Below are positions 51,786 to 60,854 of a stretch of DNA of 64,000 nucleotides, piece by piece. The notes beneath the pieces were generated by a model, which ran no database searches, had not been told where the DNA came from, and saw nothing but the letters and a program-made list of their open reading frames with translations. A program made the translations under genes and the position numbers. The stretch is taken from assembly GCA_944376695.1 (NCBI GenBank), contig CALWDM010000001.1, positions 114,173-178,172 of the forward strand, given 5' to 3'. Within the stretch, counting starts at the first letter, position 1. Each line of letters begins with the position of its first letter. This DNA is from an uncultured Mediterraneibacter sp. GTDB taxonomy: Bacteria > Bacillota > Clostridia > Lachnospirales > Lachnospiraceae.

Positions 51786-52163
51786 CTAGTTTAATGTGGC
51801 GAGTACTGCTCCTGCCTCAATGGCGTCGCCTACTGCCACATCAATGCTGGCAATGGTTCCCGCTTCCGGGGCAACAACCGGGATCTCCATCTTCATCGCT
51901 TCGATGATCACGACAGCGTCTCCCGCCTGTACGCTCTGTCCCACTGTTGTCGGGATCTGATATACCTTTCCCGCTGCTCCGGCTTTTACCTGGATCCTTC
52001 CCGCTCCTGCCGATTTCGGCACTGCTGCCGGAGCCGGTGCAGGCGCCTTCGGCGCTGCCGGTGCTTTCGGCGCCGCAGCTGCAGCCGGTGCTGCGCCTGC
52101 GCCCTTCTCTTCCACTGTCACATCGTAGACGTTTCCATTTACTGTAATCGTATAATTTTTCAT
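51786..52163 (-). CDS. Biotin carboxyl carrier subunit
   Basis: A 125-residue biotinyl protein. It opens MKNYTITVNGNVYDVTVEE, followed by an Ala/Pro/Lys-rich flexible linker (~22-57) and the biotinyl domain with the biotinylated Lys in VIIEAMKMEIPV. The Ala/Pro linker lets the biotin swing between the carboxyltransferase and the membrane decarboxylase. ATG 52163 is set by AGGAGG upstream; another ATG at 52181 is in frame but lacks one. It follows the OadG gene by 19 bases. Confidence 0.95.
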   Translation of the reverse strand: MKNYTITVNGNVYDVTVEEKGAGAAPAAAAAPKAPAAPKAPAPAPAAVPKSAGAGRIQVKAGAAGKVYQIPTTVGQSVQAGDAVVIIEAMKMEIPVVAPEAGTIASIDVAVGDAIEAGAVLATLN

Positions 52164-52182
52164 TTTCCAATCCTCCTGCATA

Positions 52183-52956
52183 TTAATTCCATTTATTTGA
52201 TTTTCTTCTCCTGATCGATCTTACCACAAACCCATCCGGGGACGTGCCTTCAGACGCTGCAACTGCCGCAGCGATCACCGCCGCCAGCTCTGTATCGTCT
52301 GTCACATCATCCTCGACCTCCGGGACCGCTGCCGGAACAGCTGCCGCCTGCGGTGCTTCCGCTGCCGGAGCCGGACTCTTCCGGAATTTTTTCTCGAGTA
52401 CCGGAATATATTTCAAAAGCCAGATGATAAATGACAGGAAGATCAGTACGACAAATGTCGTTCCCATACCGAGCACGGTGTTCAATCCCGCTTTCTGCAG
52501 AATCTCTCCGGTTGTGTAAGACGCGCTCACTGTAAGGCTTCCCATATTTCCCTTGTCATCAAAAGCAAACTCCAGAGTAGCGTCCCGGTCTGCAAAATTG
52601 CCTTCCGTAGTCAGGACGGGTCCGTCATTCGTCATTTCCATCGTATATTCACCCCGGTCAACAAATGAGCCGCATTCCTCTAAACCGGCGTTCCACGCAT
52701 CGATCATCCCGAGGAAGCTCTCTCCTGTGACCGGTACTCCTGTATTGAGCAGAGTCAGATCGAGTTCCAGTTCTGACATATCCTGAAAACTCTCCATCTG
52801 CTCCCAGGGCATCGCGCTGAAATTCTGTATGATAAAGTCAGCATACTGCTCGAGCTCTGCCTGGTCATATTCTGTCGTCTCAGACTTGCCGCACCCTGTA
52901 AATAAGCTAAGCGTCAGGATGAGGACAAGTCCCAATAAACTGATTTTTTTCTTCAC
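52183..52956 (-). CDS. OadG-type decarboxylase subunit with lipoprotein N-terminal domain
   Basis: A 257-residue, two-part protein. Residues ~1-22 are a lipoprotein signal with lipobox FTGC; ~25-155 form an extracytoplasmic domain of unknown fold (related by eye to small DUF3887-like domains); ~160-185 is a membrane helix (MGTTFVVLIFLSFIIWLLKY), the mark of OadG; the rest is an Ala/Pro/Val/Glu-rich cytoplasmic tail ending in VRSIRRRKSNKWN. Classic OadG is about 80 residues and lacks the outer domain. OadG assembles the decarboxylase and its C-terminus can bind the biotin carrier region. It lies between the carboxyltransferase and biotin carrier genes, which supports the call. Confidence 0.82.
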   Translation of the reverse strand: MKKKISLLGLVLILTLSLFTGCGKSETTEYDQAELEQYADFIIQNFSAMPWEQMESFQDMSELELDLTLLNTGVPVTGESFLGMIDAWNAGLEECGSFVDRGEYTMEMTNDGPVLTTEGNFADRDATLEFAFDDKGNMGSLTVSASYTTGEILQKAGLNTVLGMGTTFVVLIFLSFIIWLLKYIPVLEKKFRKSPAPAAEAPQAAAVPAAVPEVEDDVTDDTELAAVIAAAVAASEGTSPDGFVVRSIRRRKSNKWN

Positions 52957-52970
52957 TTCGCCTCACCTCA

Positions 52971-54410
52971 CTAAACCGTCCCGTGTTTTTTATCCGGACG
53001 GTCCTCTCTCTTTGTGAACAGCATCTCAAAAGCGCCGATCACATATTTTCTCGTATCAGCAGGTTCGATGATCGCATCCACATATCCTCTTCCTGCGGCT
53101 GCTTTCGGGCTGGACTGCAGCTCTTTATACTCAGCAGCCTTTTCTTTCTGGACCGATGCATCTGCATCCGCATACATGATCCTGGCCGCCAGTTCCGGAT
53201 CCATCATACCGATCTCAGCTTCCGGCCATGCATAGACCATATCTGCACCAATGGACTTGCTGTTCATCGCCACATAAGCGCTTCCGTATGCCTTGCCAGT
53301 GATCACATTCACCTTCGGCACTGTCGCATTGGCAAATGTATATGTCATCCTCGCAACCGCTCTTGCCATATTCTTCTCAGACTCCACTGTAGCCGCAAAA
53401 CCGGCAACATTCGTCAGAGTAAGCACCGGGATCGAAAATGCATCGCAGAAATTTACAAAATCAATCGCCTTTTTGCACCCGTCAACAGTGAGCGCACAGT
53501 CGAAGGAAGCCTCTTCACTTCCGTCTGCGCCATAAGCCTTCGTGCGGTTCGCAACGGCTCCTACTGTCATACCGTTCAGACGGATAAAACCAGTTACCAT
53601 CTCTTTTGCGTATTCTTTTTTCATTTCAAAGAAGATCTGATCATCCGCGATCTGTGACAGAACAACCGCCGCGTCTTCTGCCGCAGCTGCGATATCTGTG
53701 CATACACGGTTCAGGTCATCTGTACATTCCTCATAGGAAAGGTCGTCCTCATAATTTGCAGGAATCATGCATACAAGAGAACGGATCTGCCCGAGGATCT
53801 CCGCCTCAGTACCGATGCCGTCAACCAGCCCTGCTGTCGCACTCTGGTACTGAGCACTGGAAGTATCGCATCTGGAGATCTCATTTCCCTCCAGAGCGTT
53901 CGGAGAATTCACGAAAAGTTTTCCCTCTTTTTCTTCCATAAATGTAAAGTCAGCCAGACCGGGAACTACCGCAAGACCTCCTCCGCACATGCCAAAGATC
54001 GCAGCGATCTGCGGGACCACGCCTGAAGCCATTGTCTGTCTGTAATAAAGTCCTCCGAACGCCTCCAGTGCGTCCGTAGCCTCCTGAAGCCTTAAGCCCG
54101 CGCAGTCGATCAGACCGATCACCGGAGCCCCCATCTTCATTGCCATATCATAGATGTTTGCGATCTTTTTCGCATGCATCTCTCCGATTGCCCCATTGAG
54201 CACAGCGGCGTCCTGGCTGTATACATATACAAGGTTGCCGTCGATCACTCCATATCCGGTAATGACGCCGTCTGATGGAGTCGCTTTTTCCTGCAGGTTG
54301 AAATCCGTACTTCTGGCAGTAACAGCACCGCCGATCTCAACAAAACTGCCCTCATCAAGCAATGCGGCAATTCGTCTGCCTGCTGAGTTTTCTGTTGCAT
54401 TGTAGCTCAT
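52971..54410 (-). CDS. Acyl-CoA carboxyltransferase subunit (MmdA-like)
   Basis: A 479-residue carboxyltransferase with the two crotonase-like halves of MmdA/PccB/GcdA. Acyl-CoA carboxyltransferase motifs include DGVITGYGVIDGNLVYVYSQD, GAPVIGLIDCAGLRLQEA, an oxyanion-loop region MCGGGLAVVPGLADF and a second-half AKAYGADGSEEASFD-like pattern, then GSAYVAMNSKSIGADMVYAW. It would move carboxyl between an acyl-CoA (methylmalonyl-CoA is likeliest) and biotin. ATG 54410 follows AGGAGG. It is the first gene of the operon, downstream of a good promoter. Malonyl- or glutaconyl-CoA as substrate cannot be excluded. Confidence 0.88.
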   Translation of the reverse strand: MSYNATENSAGRRIAALLDEGSFVEIGGAVTARSTDFNLQEKATPSDGVITGYGVIDGNLVYVYSQDAAVLNGAIGEMHAKKIANIYDMAMKMGAPVIGLIDCAGLRLQEATDALEAFGGLYYRQTMASGVVPQIAAIFGMCGGGLAVVPGLADFTFMEEKEGKLFVNSPNALEGNEISRCDTSSAQYQSATAGLVDGIGTEAEILGQIRSLVCMIPANYEDDLSYEECTDDLNRVCTDIAAAAEDAAVVLSQIADDQIFFEMKKEYAKEMVTGFIRLNGMTVGAVANRTKAYGADGSEEASFDCALTVDGCKKAIDFVNFCDAFSIPVLTLTNVAGFAATVESEKNMARAVARMTYTFANATVPKVNVITGKAYGSAYVAMNSKSIGADMVYAWPEAEIGMMDPELAARIMYADADASVQKEKAAEYKELQSSPKAAAGRGYVDAIIEPADTRKYVIGAFEMLFTKREDRPDKKHGTV

Positions 54411-54469
54411 AATCCAGTCCTCCATATTAATAAATTTGTTTAAAATAAACCAAAATTTCTGCCTATTTT

Positions 54470-54498
54470 AGTATATATCAGCCTTATGGGAATTTCAA
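54470..54498 (-). promoter_or_regulatory. SigA-type promoter of the decarboxylase operon
   Basis: On the minus strand, TTGAAA (54493-54498), 17-bp spacer, TATACT (54470-54475), 60 bases before the start codon. A 7-bp inverted repeat TTCAATT-caa-AATTGAA overlaps the -35 box and could be an operator. Confidence 0.65.
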
Positions 54499-54537
54499 TT
54501 CAAAATTGAACAGATTTGACAATATTTTCACATAATA

Positions 54538-54898
54538 AAATCTGTATTTGTGGGGGAGCCTGTGATTGGCTAAACGTCCGAAAACCGTCGGTTTGATTCA
54601 GGACGTTTTCGCGGCGGGCGGGGATATGGGTGGTTGAGGCGACTTCGGAATGAGGCCTGGAAAAAGTAGAAATCAGGGGATACGCGTTGGGATCAGAAGA
54701 GAGGTTGTCTGAGGCGAAGCCGAGTTCCTCTCTTCTGATCCCTGGTTTTAGCGTGTTCCCTGATTTCGTAGTTTTTCCTGCCTCATGGAGCGGAGCCGAT
54801 GCCAGCCATATCCCCGCGCTGAATACGTCTTCGATACATCCGCTTCGATGTTTTCGGACGTTTGACTCTACAGATGGCTCCCCCGCAAATACAGATTT
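54538..54898. repeat. ~360-nt near-palindromic element (giant imperfect hairpin)
   Basis: The outer 23 bases of each end (54538-54560 and 54876-54898) are inverted copies with one mismatch. Inward, the arms continue to match in blocks: AAACGTCCGAAAAC, CGGGGATATGG, TGAGGC, GGAAAAA, GAAATCAGGG and GGATCAGAAGAGAGG each have their reverse complement in order on the other arm, up to an apex near 54718. Two incidental open frames inside (54500-54901 minus, 54687-54929 plus) follow from the symmetry and show no protein-like features. It fills the gap between the decarboxylase promoter and the AraC-type gene. It may be a MITE-like element or a structured RNA. Confidence 0.8.
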
Positions 54899-55212
54899 CA
54901 CTTTCGATTGCGGTACTGTACGGGTGTGATATTATACATTTTCTTAAATACCCTGTTAAAATGTTCTACATTCTGATATCCCACAGACTCAGCGATGCTC
55001 TCAACGGTAGCGCTGCTTCCTTTGAGCATTGCCCTTGCTTTTTTCATTCGTATCTTCTTTAAGATATCACCGAATGTCATGCCGGACTTCTCTCTGATGT
55101 ATTTGGAGAGATACGGTTTGGAGAGGAAAAATTTCTCCGAGAGATCGTCAAGTGTCACGTCCTTATAGTTCGCATAGATGTAGTTTGTGATCTCCAGAAG
55201 CCTCTCATCCAT
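54898..55212 (-). CDS. Stand-alone AraC-type helix-turn-helix protein
   Basis: A 104-residue protein that is only the DNA-binding half of an AraC-family regulator: [20 protein letters not shown] is the first [24 protein letters not shown] the second (one residue longer than quoted blocks), and it ends TPVQYRNRK. No ligand-binding domain is present, so it may respond through partners or act constitutively. Its ATG overlaps the end of leuA by eight bases, giving translational coupling. The stop codon (54898-54900) touches the border of the 360-nt palindrome. It may regulate leuA or the divergently unrelated oad operon; no direct evidence. Confidence 0.85.
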   Translation of the reverse strand: MDERLLEITNYIYANYKDVTLDDLSEKFFLSKPYLSKYIREKSGMTFGDILKKIRMKKARAMLKGSSATVESIAESVGYQNVEHFNRVFKKMYNITPVQYRNRK

Positions 55213-56887
55213 TCCCCCCCTGTGATTCTGCGATCTCTTTGATCTTATTTACAGCCACTGCAAGGGCCTCTATGGAAGCTTTGATGATATCGGCATCGAT
55301 CCCGACGCCCCAGTAACGTTTCTTATTGCAGATGACTCCCACATAGGCAACCGCTCTTGAGGAAGAACCTTTCGTCAGGGAATGCTCCTCATAAAATGCC
55401 AGTTCATAGCTGATGTCAAAATAATGTTTGATCGCATTGCTCACTGCATCCAGGCGTCCGTTTCCGACACCAGTGATCCTGCGGTCGTTTCCGTTATGAT
55501 GGATCACCGCGTCCGCGATGATACCGTCCTCCTGTTTGAAGTGGCACTCATCCACAGTGAATACTGGTTTTGCATTAATGTAATTATCCTCAAAGATATG
55601 ATATACCCAGTCCGGAGTGAGCTCTTTATGCGCTTTGTCTGACACGTCTTTGACCAGGTATCCCACTTCTTCTTTCATCTTCTCCGGAAGGCTGATGCCG
55701 AAGCTCTGCTTCAGGATGTAGTTTACGCCGCCTTTTCCGGACTGGCTGTTGATACGGATCACATCGGAGTCGTATCTCCTGCCCACGTCCTGCGGATCGA
55801 TCGGAAGATAGGGCACGGTCCATTTCTCACAGTCGTGTTCTTCCCTCCACGCCATTCCTTTTGCAATGGCATCCTGATGGGATCCTGAGAATGCGGTAAA
55901 TACAAGCTCGCCCGCATAAGGCTGGCGCGGAGATACTTTCATCCGGGTCACACGCTCATATACTTCGCAAATGTCGCTCATATTTGCAAAATCAAGTTTC
56001 GGGTCAACGCCCTGGGAGAACATATTCATGGCAAGTGTGATAATGTCCACATTTCCTGTGCGCTCCCCGTTCCCGAACAGCGTGCCTTCGATCCTGTCCG
56101 CCCCGGCAAGGATCCCCAGCTCTGCATCGCTGATGCCGGACCCTCTGTCATTGTGCGGATGGAGAGAAAGGAGGACATTCTCTCTGTGAAGCAGGTGTTT
56201 ATTGAAGTATTCTACCTGGCTTGCAAATACATGCGGCATCGCGTTTTCAACAGTTGTCGGAAGGTTGATGATCGCCTTGTTTTCTTTCGTCGGCTTCCAG
56301 ATATCAAGGACCGCGTTGCACACCTCGAGGGCATAGTCTACCTCCGTGCCCTGGAAGCTCTCAGGACTGTACTGGAATGTAAAGCTGCCGTCAGTTTCCT
56401 CTGCAAGCTTTTTCAAAAGCGCCGCCCCGTCGGTGGCGATCTTTTTCACATGGTCCTTATCCTTACGGAACACCTGCTCTCTCTGCGCTACTGAGGTAGA
56501 ATTATAGACGTGTATGATCGCGTGAGGAGCACCTTTTACTGCCTCAAATGTCCTCTTGATAATATGCTCCCTCGCCTGGGTGAGCACCTGAATCGTCACA
56601 TCGTCCGGGATCATGTTCTGCTCGATCAGAGCGCGCAGGAACTGATACTCTGTCTCAGATGCAGCCGGGAAGCCGACCTCGATCACTTTAAACCCGACAT
56701 CCACGAGAAGCTGGAAGAATTCCAGTTTTTCATCCAGGCTCATGGGTTCGATCAGCGCCTGATTGCCGTCTCGGAGATCCACGCTGCACCAGATGGGCGG
56801 TTTCTCAATCGCGTCTTTTTTCACCCAGTCATAGCACGGCTCCGGCGGCATAAAATAAGTCTTTTCATATTTCTTCCAGTTTTCCAT
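55205..56887 (-). CDS. leuA: 2-isopropylmalate synthase
   Basis: Condenses acetyl-CoA with 2-oxoisovalerate in the first committed step of leucine synthesis. The 560-residue protein is the long LeuA2 type: an N-terminal HMGL barrel with [15 protein letters not shown] and [19 protein letters not shown], a linker, and the C-terminal LeuA allosteric domain, where leucine would bind ([20 protein letters not shown] and [11 protein letters not shown]). ATG 56887 follows AAGGAGA. No other leu genes are in the window. I searched the 150-base leader and saw no T-box pattern; the region is AT-rich. Confidence 0.95.
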   Translation of the reverse strand: MENWKKYEKTYFMPPEPCYDWVKKDAIEKPPIWCSVDLRDGNQALIEPMSLDEKLEFFQLLVDVGFKVIEVGFPAASETEYQFLRALIEQNMIPDDVTIQVLTQAREHIIKRTFEAVKGAPHAIIHVYNSTSVAQREQVFRKDKDHVKKIATDGAALLKKLAEETDGSFTFQYSPESFQGTEVDYALEVCNAVLDIWKPTKENKAIINLPTTVENAMPHVFASQVEYFNKHLLHRENVLLSLHPHNDRGSGISDAELGILAGADRIEGTLFGNGERTGNVDIITLAMNMFSQGVDPKLDFANMSDICEVYERVTRMKVSPRQPYAGELVFTAFSGSHQDAIAKGMAWREEHDCEKWTVPYLPIDPQDVGRRYDSDVIRINSQSGKGGVNYILKQSFGISLPEKMKEEVGYLVKDVSDKAHKELTPDWVYHIFEDNYINAKPVFTVDECHFKQEDGIIADAVIHHNGNDRRITGVGNGRLDAVSNAIKHYFDISYELAFYEEHSLTKGSSSRAVAYVGVICNKKRYWGVGIDADIIKASIEALAVAVNKIKEIAESQGGNG

Positions 56888-57039
56888 TTTTGTACATCTC
56901 CTTATATTTAATCAATTTGATTGCTTTATTTTATCCTCACTTATCCTATCATAGCTCTTCTTTATATGCCAGTGGCAAAATTAATCATTTTAATTGATCT
57001 ATTTTAATATTTTTTGTTTTTGTGCTCCATTTCATTGTG

Positions 57040-58287
57040 TTATCGGCATAAAAACTGATCTGCAATGTAGGACAGGCATACATGGAAGCTGCGTCTCCCC
57101 ACATTCTCTGACGCAAAAACCGGATACACGGCCAGAGTCCTGCCCTCCAGTGTATAGATCAGTTCTCCCAGCCGGTCCCCTTCCTTTACCGGAGCCTGTA
57201 TTTTTTCCGGCAGGCGCAGTTCTTCTTTCAGTTCTTCTGTCTGATTCATCAGCAGCTTCTGAGTTCCTCCTCCAGTCCTCAGCACGGCTTCTGCGGGCTC
57301 TTTACCCGGGAATCCTCCGTCAAAACCATTTTCTACTTTTATTGTACTGACAGGAAGTTTTGGGCTGATCTCTGTGTAAAAATAATTCTCAATGCCATAG
57401 GTCATCAGCTTCTTTGTATCGGACCACTTATACCCTTTATTATTCGGCCAGCCGCACGCCAGAAGGGATACGATAAAGGTCCGGCCGTCTCTTTGCAGCG
57501 CCCCCACATAGCAGTAACCCGCATCCGCAGTAAAACCTGTCTTCCCGGTCAACGCCCCTTCCATCATTTTCAGGAAGGTATTATGATTATTGCACGTATA
57601 GCTTCCGGTCCCGTCACAGTCTGAAAAGGTATAGGTTTCTGTCCGGGTTATTTCGAGAAATCCATCCCGCTTCGGCGAATCTGTAATGCAGTATTTCATA
57701 ATGCGCGCCAGATTCTCCGCAGTGGTATGGTGGACGCCTTTCTCATCCTCCGCATCCAGTCCGTTTGGCGTGATAAAATAGGTGGCGTCACAGCCGATCT
57801 CTTCTGCCTTCCGGTTCATCATATCCGCGAATCCCTGCACGCTGCCCGCGATCTGTTCCGCGACAGCGACCGCTGAGTCGTTATGGGACTCCAGCATCAG
57901 TGAGTACAGAAGGTCTTTCAGACGGAATTTCTGCCCGCTTTTCATCCCCAGCTTTACCTCCGGCTGGGAAGCAGCCTCTTCGCTTACAGTTACAGTCTCC
58001 GTCAGATCTCCCTCTTCCAGCGCCAGGATACAGGTCATGATCTTCGTCGTGCTCGCCATCGGCATCTCCTCCTGCCCGTTTTTTGCAAACAAAATACGCC
58101 CTGATCCTGCATCCATAAGGACTGCTGAACGGGCGTACAATTCGGACGGCTTTATCTCAGCGGCGCTGCCGCCTTCCGCTTCCTGCGCCTGCACAGTACA
58201 GGGTATGAGGACAGCGGCTGATATGTATGCCATAAGGCATAAAGCGAGACATAAGACCGTTTTTATTCGTTTTTTCATTATAAACAT
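57040..58287 (-). CDS. D-alanyl-D-alanine carboxypeptidase (penicillin-binding protein 5/DacF type)
   Basis: A 415-residue low-molecular-mass PBP that trims the terminal D-Ala from peptidoglycan stem peptides. It has a signal peptide (residues ~5-30), the S11 peptidase domain with ASTTKIM (catalytic Ser, SxxK), SHNDSA (SxN) and TGKTGFT (KTG), and a C-terminal PBP5-like domain (PVKEGDRLGELIYTLEGRTL) ending in a hydrophobic membrane-binding stretch. I start at ATG 58287 (MFIMKKR), eight bases after GAGG; a nearer ATG is 58278. A second S11 enzyme is encoded at 60855-62144; the two may act at different growth or sporulation stages. Confidence 0.93.
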   Translation of the reverse strand: MFIMKKRIKTVLCLALCLMAYISAAVLIPCTVQAQEAEGGSAAEIKPSELYARSAVLMDAGSGRILFAKNGQEEMPMASTTKIMTCILALEEGDLTETVTVSEEAASQPEVKLGMKSGQKFRLKDLLYSLMLESHNDSAVAVAEQIAGSVQGFADMMNRKAEEIGCDATYFITPNGLDAEDEKGVHHTTAENLARIMKYCITDSPKRDGFLEITRTETYTFSDCDGTGSYTCNNHNTFLKMMEGALTGKTGFTADAGYCYVGALQRDGRTFIVSLLACGWPNNKGYKWSDTKKLMTYGIENYFYTEISPKLPVSTIKVENGFDGGFPGKEPAEAVLRTGGGTQKLLMNQTEELKEELRLPEKIQAPVKEGDRLGELIYTLEGRTLAVYPVFASENVGRRSFHVCLSYIADQFLCR

Positions 58288-58437
58288 ACAGGATACCTCT
58301 TCATCCCGTCTTATTTTCACTATATGTGTCCGCCTGCACGGATAGAACATCAGCGTATCCGCGGATACTGCCCGGCTTAAACGCAGCCTGACATCGGGAT
58401 ATCCGGTGTATGATGTCCAAAGTCAGATATCCAGAAG

Positions 58438-59007
58438 TCAGATATCCAGCTTGAGCTGTGCTTCATCCTCAGCTTCCTCTTTGAAATGCTCGATCTGCTC
58501 CTGGTCGAGCACAGGGAGCTCGTCCAGGGAATGCACGCTGAACCGCCTTAAGAATTCCTCTGTCGTCCCAAAGAGCAGCGGGCGTCCGGGCGCGTCCAGC
58601 CGTCCTGTCTCCTCAACGAGCCCGTATTCCACCAGCTTATTCACTGCATGGTCGGATTTCACCCCGCGGATCTTCTCGATCTCCAGCTTTGTCACCGGCT
58701 GCTTATATGCAATGATCGACAACGTCTCCAGCAGGACATCCGTGAGCACATAGCGCTTCGGCTGTTTTGCGACACGGATCAGGTATTCATACATCTCCTT
58801 TTTCGTACAGAGCTGATAGGCATTATCCAGCTCGATAATGCGGATGCCCCTGTCAGCCGCCTCGTATTTATCCATCATGCTGTGGATCAGCTTTCTCGTT
58901 GTCTCTTCGTCATGCCCGATCGCTGACGCCAGCTTTTCAAGCTCCACGGAATCTCCCATCGTAAAAAGGATCGCCTCAATGGCGCTCTGCAGCTTCTCAA
59001 TCTCCAT
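58438..59007 (-). CDS. scpB: Segregation and condensation protein B
   Basis: A 189-residue winged-helix dimer that with ScpA and SMC compacts and separates chromosomes. Visible features are EKLQSAIEAILFTMGDSVEL at the start, the conserved ALLLETLSIIAYKQPVTKLE-like stretch (here VLLETLSIIAYKQPVTKLEI) and IRGVKSDHAVNKLVEYGLVE. ATG 59007 follows AGGAGA. It overlaps the end of scpA by 11 bases, so the pair is coupled. Confidence 0.95.
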   Translation of the reverse strand: MEIEKLQSAIEAILFTMGDSVELEKLASAIGHDEETTRKLIHSMMDKYEAADRGIRIIELDNAYQLCTKKEMYEYLIRVAKQPKRYVLTDVLLETLSIIAYKQPVTKLEIEKIRGVKSDHAVNKLVEYGLVEETGRLDAPGRPLLFGTTEEFLRRFSVHSLDELPVLDQEQIEHFKEEAEDEAQLKLDI

Positions 59008-59755
59008 CTGTATCTCCTGTCCTTTCAATCATGATCTCACCGCAGGTATCCTCCTGCTCTACACGTATGTCCCCTTGCTTCATCATCTCAAGGATGGCAA
59101 GGAAAGTAACGACTATATGCATTCTGCTGTGCTGTTTTTCCAAAAGCTGGCGGAAACTGAATCTCTTATGGTCCTTCAGATAGCCGTGGATATAGGTGAA
59201 TTTATCTGAGAGAGTCACTTCTTCCTTCTCGATCTTTCCGAACTTACTCCTCACAGGGTCGATCTTTTCCACCTGCCGCTTCATTACGTCCTGAAAGATC
59301 TCATTCAGCCGGACCAGGGTAAGATCCCCCAGAAGCCGGTCAAGGTCTACCGGCTCTGCGTACTCCTGCACCTCTGCAGGGATCGCAGGTTTTTTGTACA
59401 GGACATAGTCCGCATCCAGCTGCCGGTCTTTCAGCTCATTGGCCATATACTTGTACATCTTGTACTGAAGGAGCTGTTCGACCAGTTCCTGGCGCGGGTC
59501 CTCTTCCTCGCCTTCTTCCGTAACTTCCTTTGGAAGGAGCATGCGGCATTTAATATCCAGAAGCGTCGCCGCCATGACAAGGAACTCACTCATGACATTC
59601 AGGTCTTCTCTCTGCATGTTTCGGATATAGTCCATGTATTGATTCGTGATCTCGACGATCGGAATATCATAGATATCTATTTTGTTTTTATCGATCAGAT
59701 GAAGCAGAAGATCCAGGGGACCTTCAAATACTTCCAGTTTCACCGGTATTCCCAT
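58997..59755 (-). CDS. scpA: Segregation and condensation protein A
   Basis: A 252-residue kleisin that bridges the SMC heads and binds ScpB. It begins MGIPVKLEVFEGPLDLLLHL, the family start, followed by KNKIDIYDIPIVEITNQYM and MSEFLVMAATLLDIKCRMLL; the middle is charged, and the C-terminal winged helix has SFRQLLEKQHSRMHIVVTFL. ATG 59755 follows GGAGAG. The upstream phosphoesterase gene is 100 bases away. Confidence 0.95.
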   Translation of the reverse strand: MGIPVKLEVFEGPLDLLLHLIDKNKIDIYDIPIVEITNQYMDYIRNMQREDLNVMSEFLVMAATLLDIKCRMLLPKEVTEEGEEEDPRQELVEQLLQYKMYKYMANELKDRQLDADYVLYKKPAIPAEVQEYAEPVDLDRLLGDLTLVRLNEIFQDVMKRQVEKIDPVRSKFGKIEKEEVTLSDKFTYIHGYLKDHKRFSFRQLLEKQHSRMHIVVTFLAILEMMKQGDIRVEQEDTCGEIMIERTGDTDGD

Positions 59756-59855
59756 GCGTTCTCTCCGAATAGTGTTTTTAAAAGATACCAATATTGTATT
59801 ATAAGGGAAGCCAACAGCTTTTACAATCTTTTTCCTGCCGATGTCTTCTCTTTCC

Positions 59856-60743
59856 TTATTTATCCCCGCCGAGCCGTATTGAGATCAACTCAGGCGTATT
59901 AAAGAGACGGATATTCAGTGTATGTGTGCCCAATCCCCTGCTTACGATCACAGTCTGGCTTCCTTTCCGGGTCATTTCTCCCGAATACCTGGGGAAAAGG
60001 AATCCCTGGGGAGTGACGATCCCTCCGATCCCCGGCACACGTATTAGCCCTCCGTGCAGATGTCCTGAGAGGACCATATCAGCCCCCCACTCCAGATAGG
60101 CGTCCATGTATGCCGGGTTATGCGCCAGAAGGATGGTATATGTATCTGCTGATGCCGGAAATCCGAAATGTCCCTCGATATCGCTTGCCGTGATCCTGTC
60201 TTTCCTGAATTTTTTATAAGTAGAGGACGGCAGCTCCAGGCCGCAGATCTGCAGAGACACATCCCCCAGCTCTGCGCGGATCCGCGAATCCTCCAGGAAA
60301 TGCACTCCTCTCTTTTCCAGAGTATTTTTGTAAACTCTGTATGCCTCCCCATAGGTCTCTGTATCTTCCTTCATCCTCAGCTCGTGGTTGCCATTGGCAT
60401 AAACCGTAGGGCAGATCTCCGGAAGCTGTTCCACAAAATGCAGCGCGTTTTCATATGGTGCTCCTGCTTTTCCCACAAGCATGTCCCCGCCGATCAGGAT
60501 CAGATCCGGAGCCTCGTCCCTTATCCTCCGGAGCAGCCTCTCATTTTCATTTCCGTAAGTACAGTTATGAAGGTCGCTCAGGAAAAGGATCTTTACATCC
60601 CTGAGGATCCCCGCCAGCTTTTTCGCGGGCACTTTATACGGTGTCACCCGGAAGCAGTGCGTCTCTCTGTATATTTCCGCCGCGGCAGCGGCTGCTGCCA
60701 GGAGCAGGATGATAACTACAGCTCCTGCTTTTGCATCGTCCAT
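59856..60743 (-). CDS. Metallophosphoesterase (YkuE/Icc-like)
   Basis: A 295-residue calcineurin-like phosphoesterase with an N-terminal membrane helix (~7-24) that places the active domain outside the membrane. The metal-binding motifs are complete: ILFLSDLHNCTYG, LILIGGDMLVG, YANGNHELRM, LLAHNPAYMD and DMVLSGHLHGGLIRVPG. Related YkuE proteins are cell-wall associated; substrates are not established. ATG 60743 is set by GGAGGA upstream. It lies between the second D,D-carboxypeptidase and scpA. Confidence 0.9.
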   Translation of the reverse strand: MDDAKAGAVVIILLLAAAAAAAEIYRETHCFRVTPYKVPAKKLAGILRDVKILFLSDLHNCTYGNENERLLRRIRDEAPDLILIGGDMLVGKAGAPYENALHFVEQLPEICPTVYANGNHELRMKEDTETYGEAYRVYKNTLEKRGVHFLEDSRIRAELGDVSLQICGLELPSSTYKKFRKDRITASDIEGHFGFPASADTYTILLAHNPAYMDAYLEWGADMVLSGHLHGGLIRVPGIGGIVTPQGFLFPRYSGEMTRKGSQTVIVSRGLGTHTLNIRLFNTPELISIRLGGDK

Positions 60744-60854
60744 ATCTCTTCCTCCACGAAAGGGAACTGTCTGACACAGCAGGCAGTTCCCGGTTTGCCT
60801 ATCCATTATAGACCAGGAGAGCGCATAAGGACAAGTACGTTTTTACACTGTCAC

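Noticed and set aside
54500-54901. 133-codon frame in the palindrome (minus), and 80-codon frame (plus)
   Set aside because: Both follow from the symmetry of the inverted repeat, have no ribosome-binding site and no protein-like features.
56888-57039. T-box or leucine attenuator before leuA
   Set aside because: No specifier-loop, T-box or leader peptide pattern; the region is only AT-rich with short dyads.
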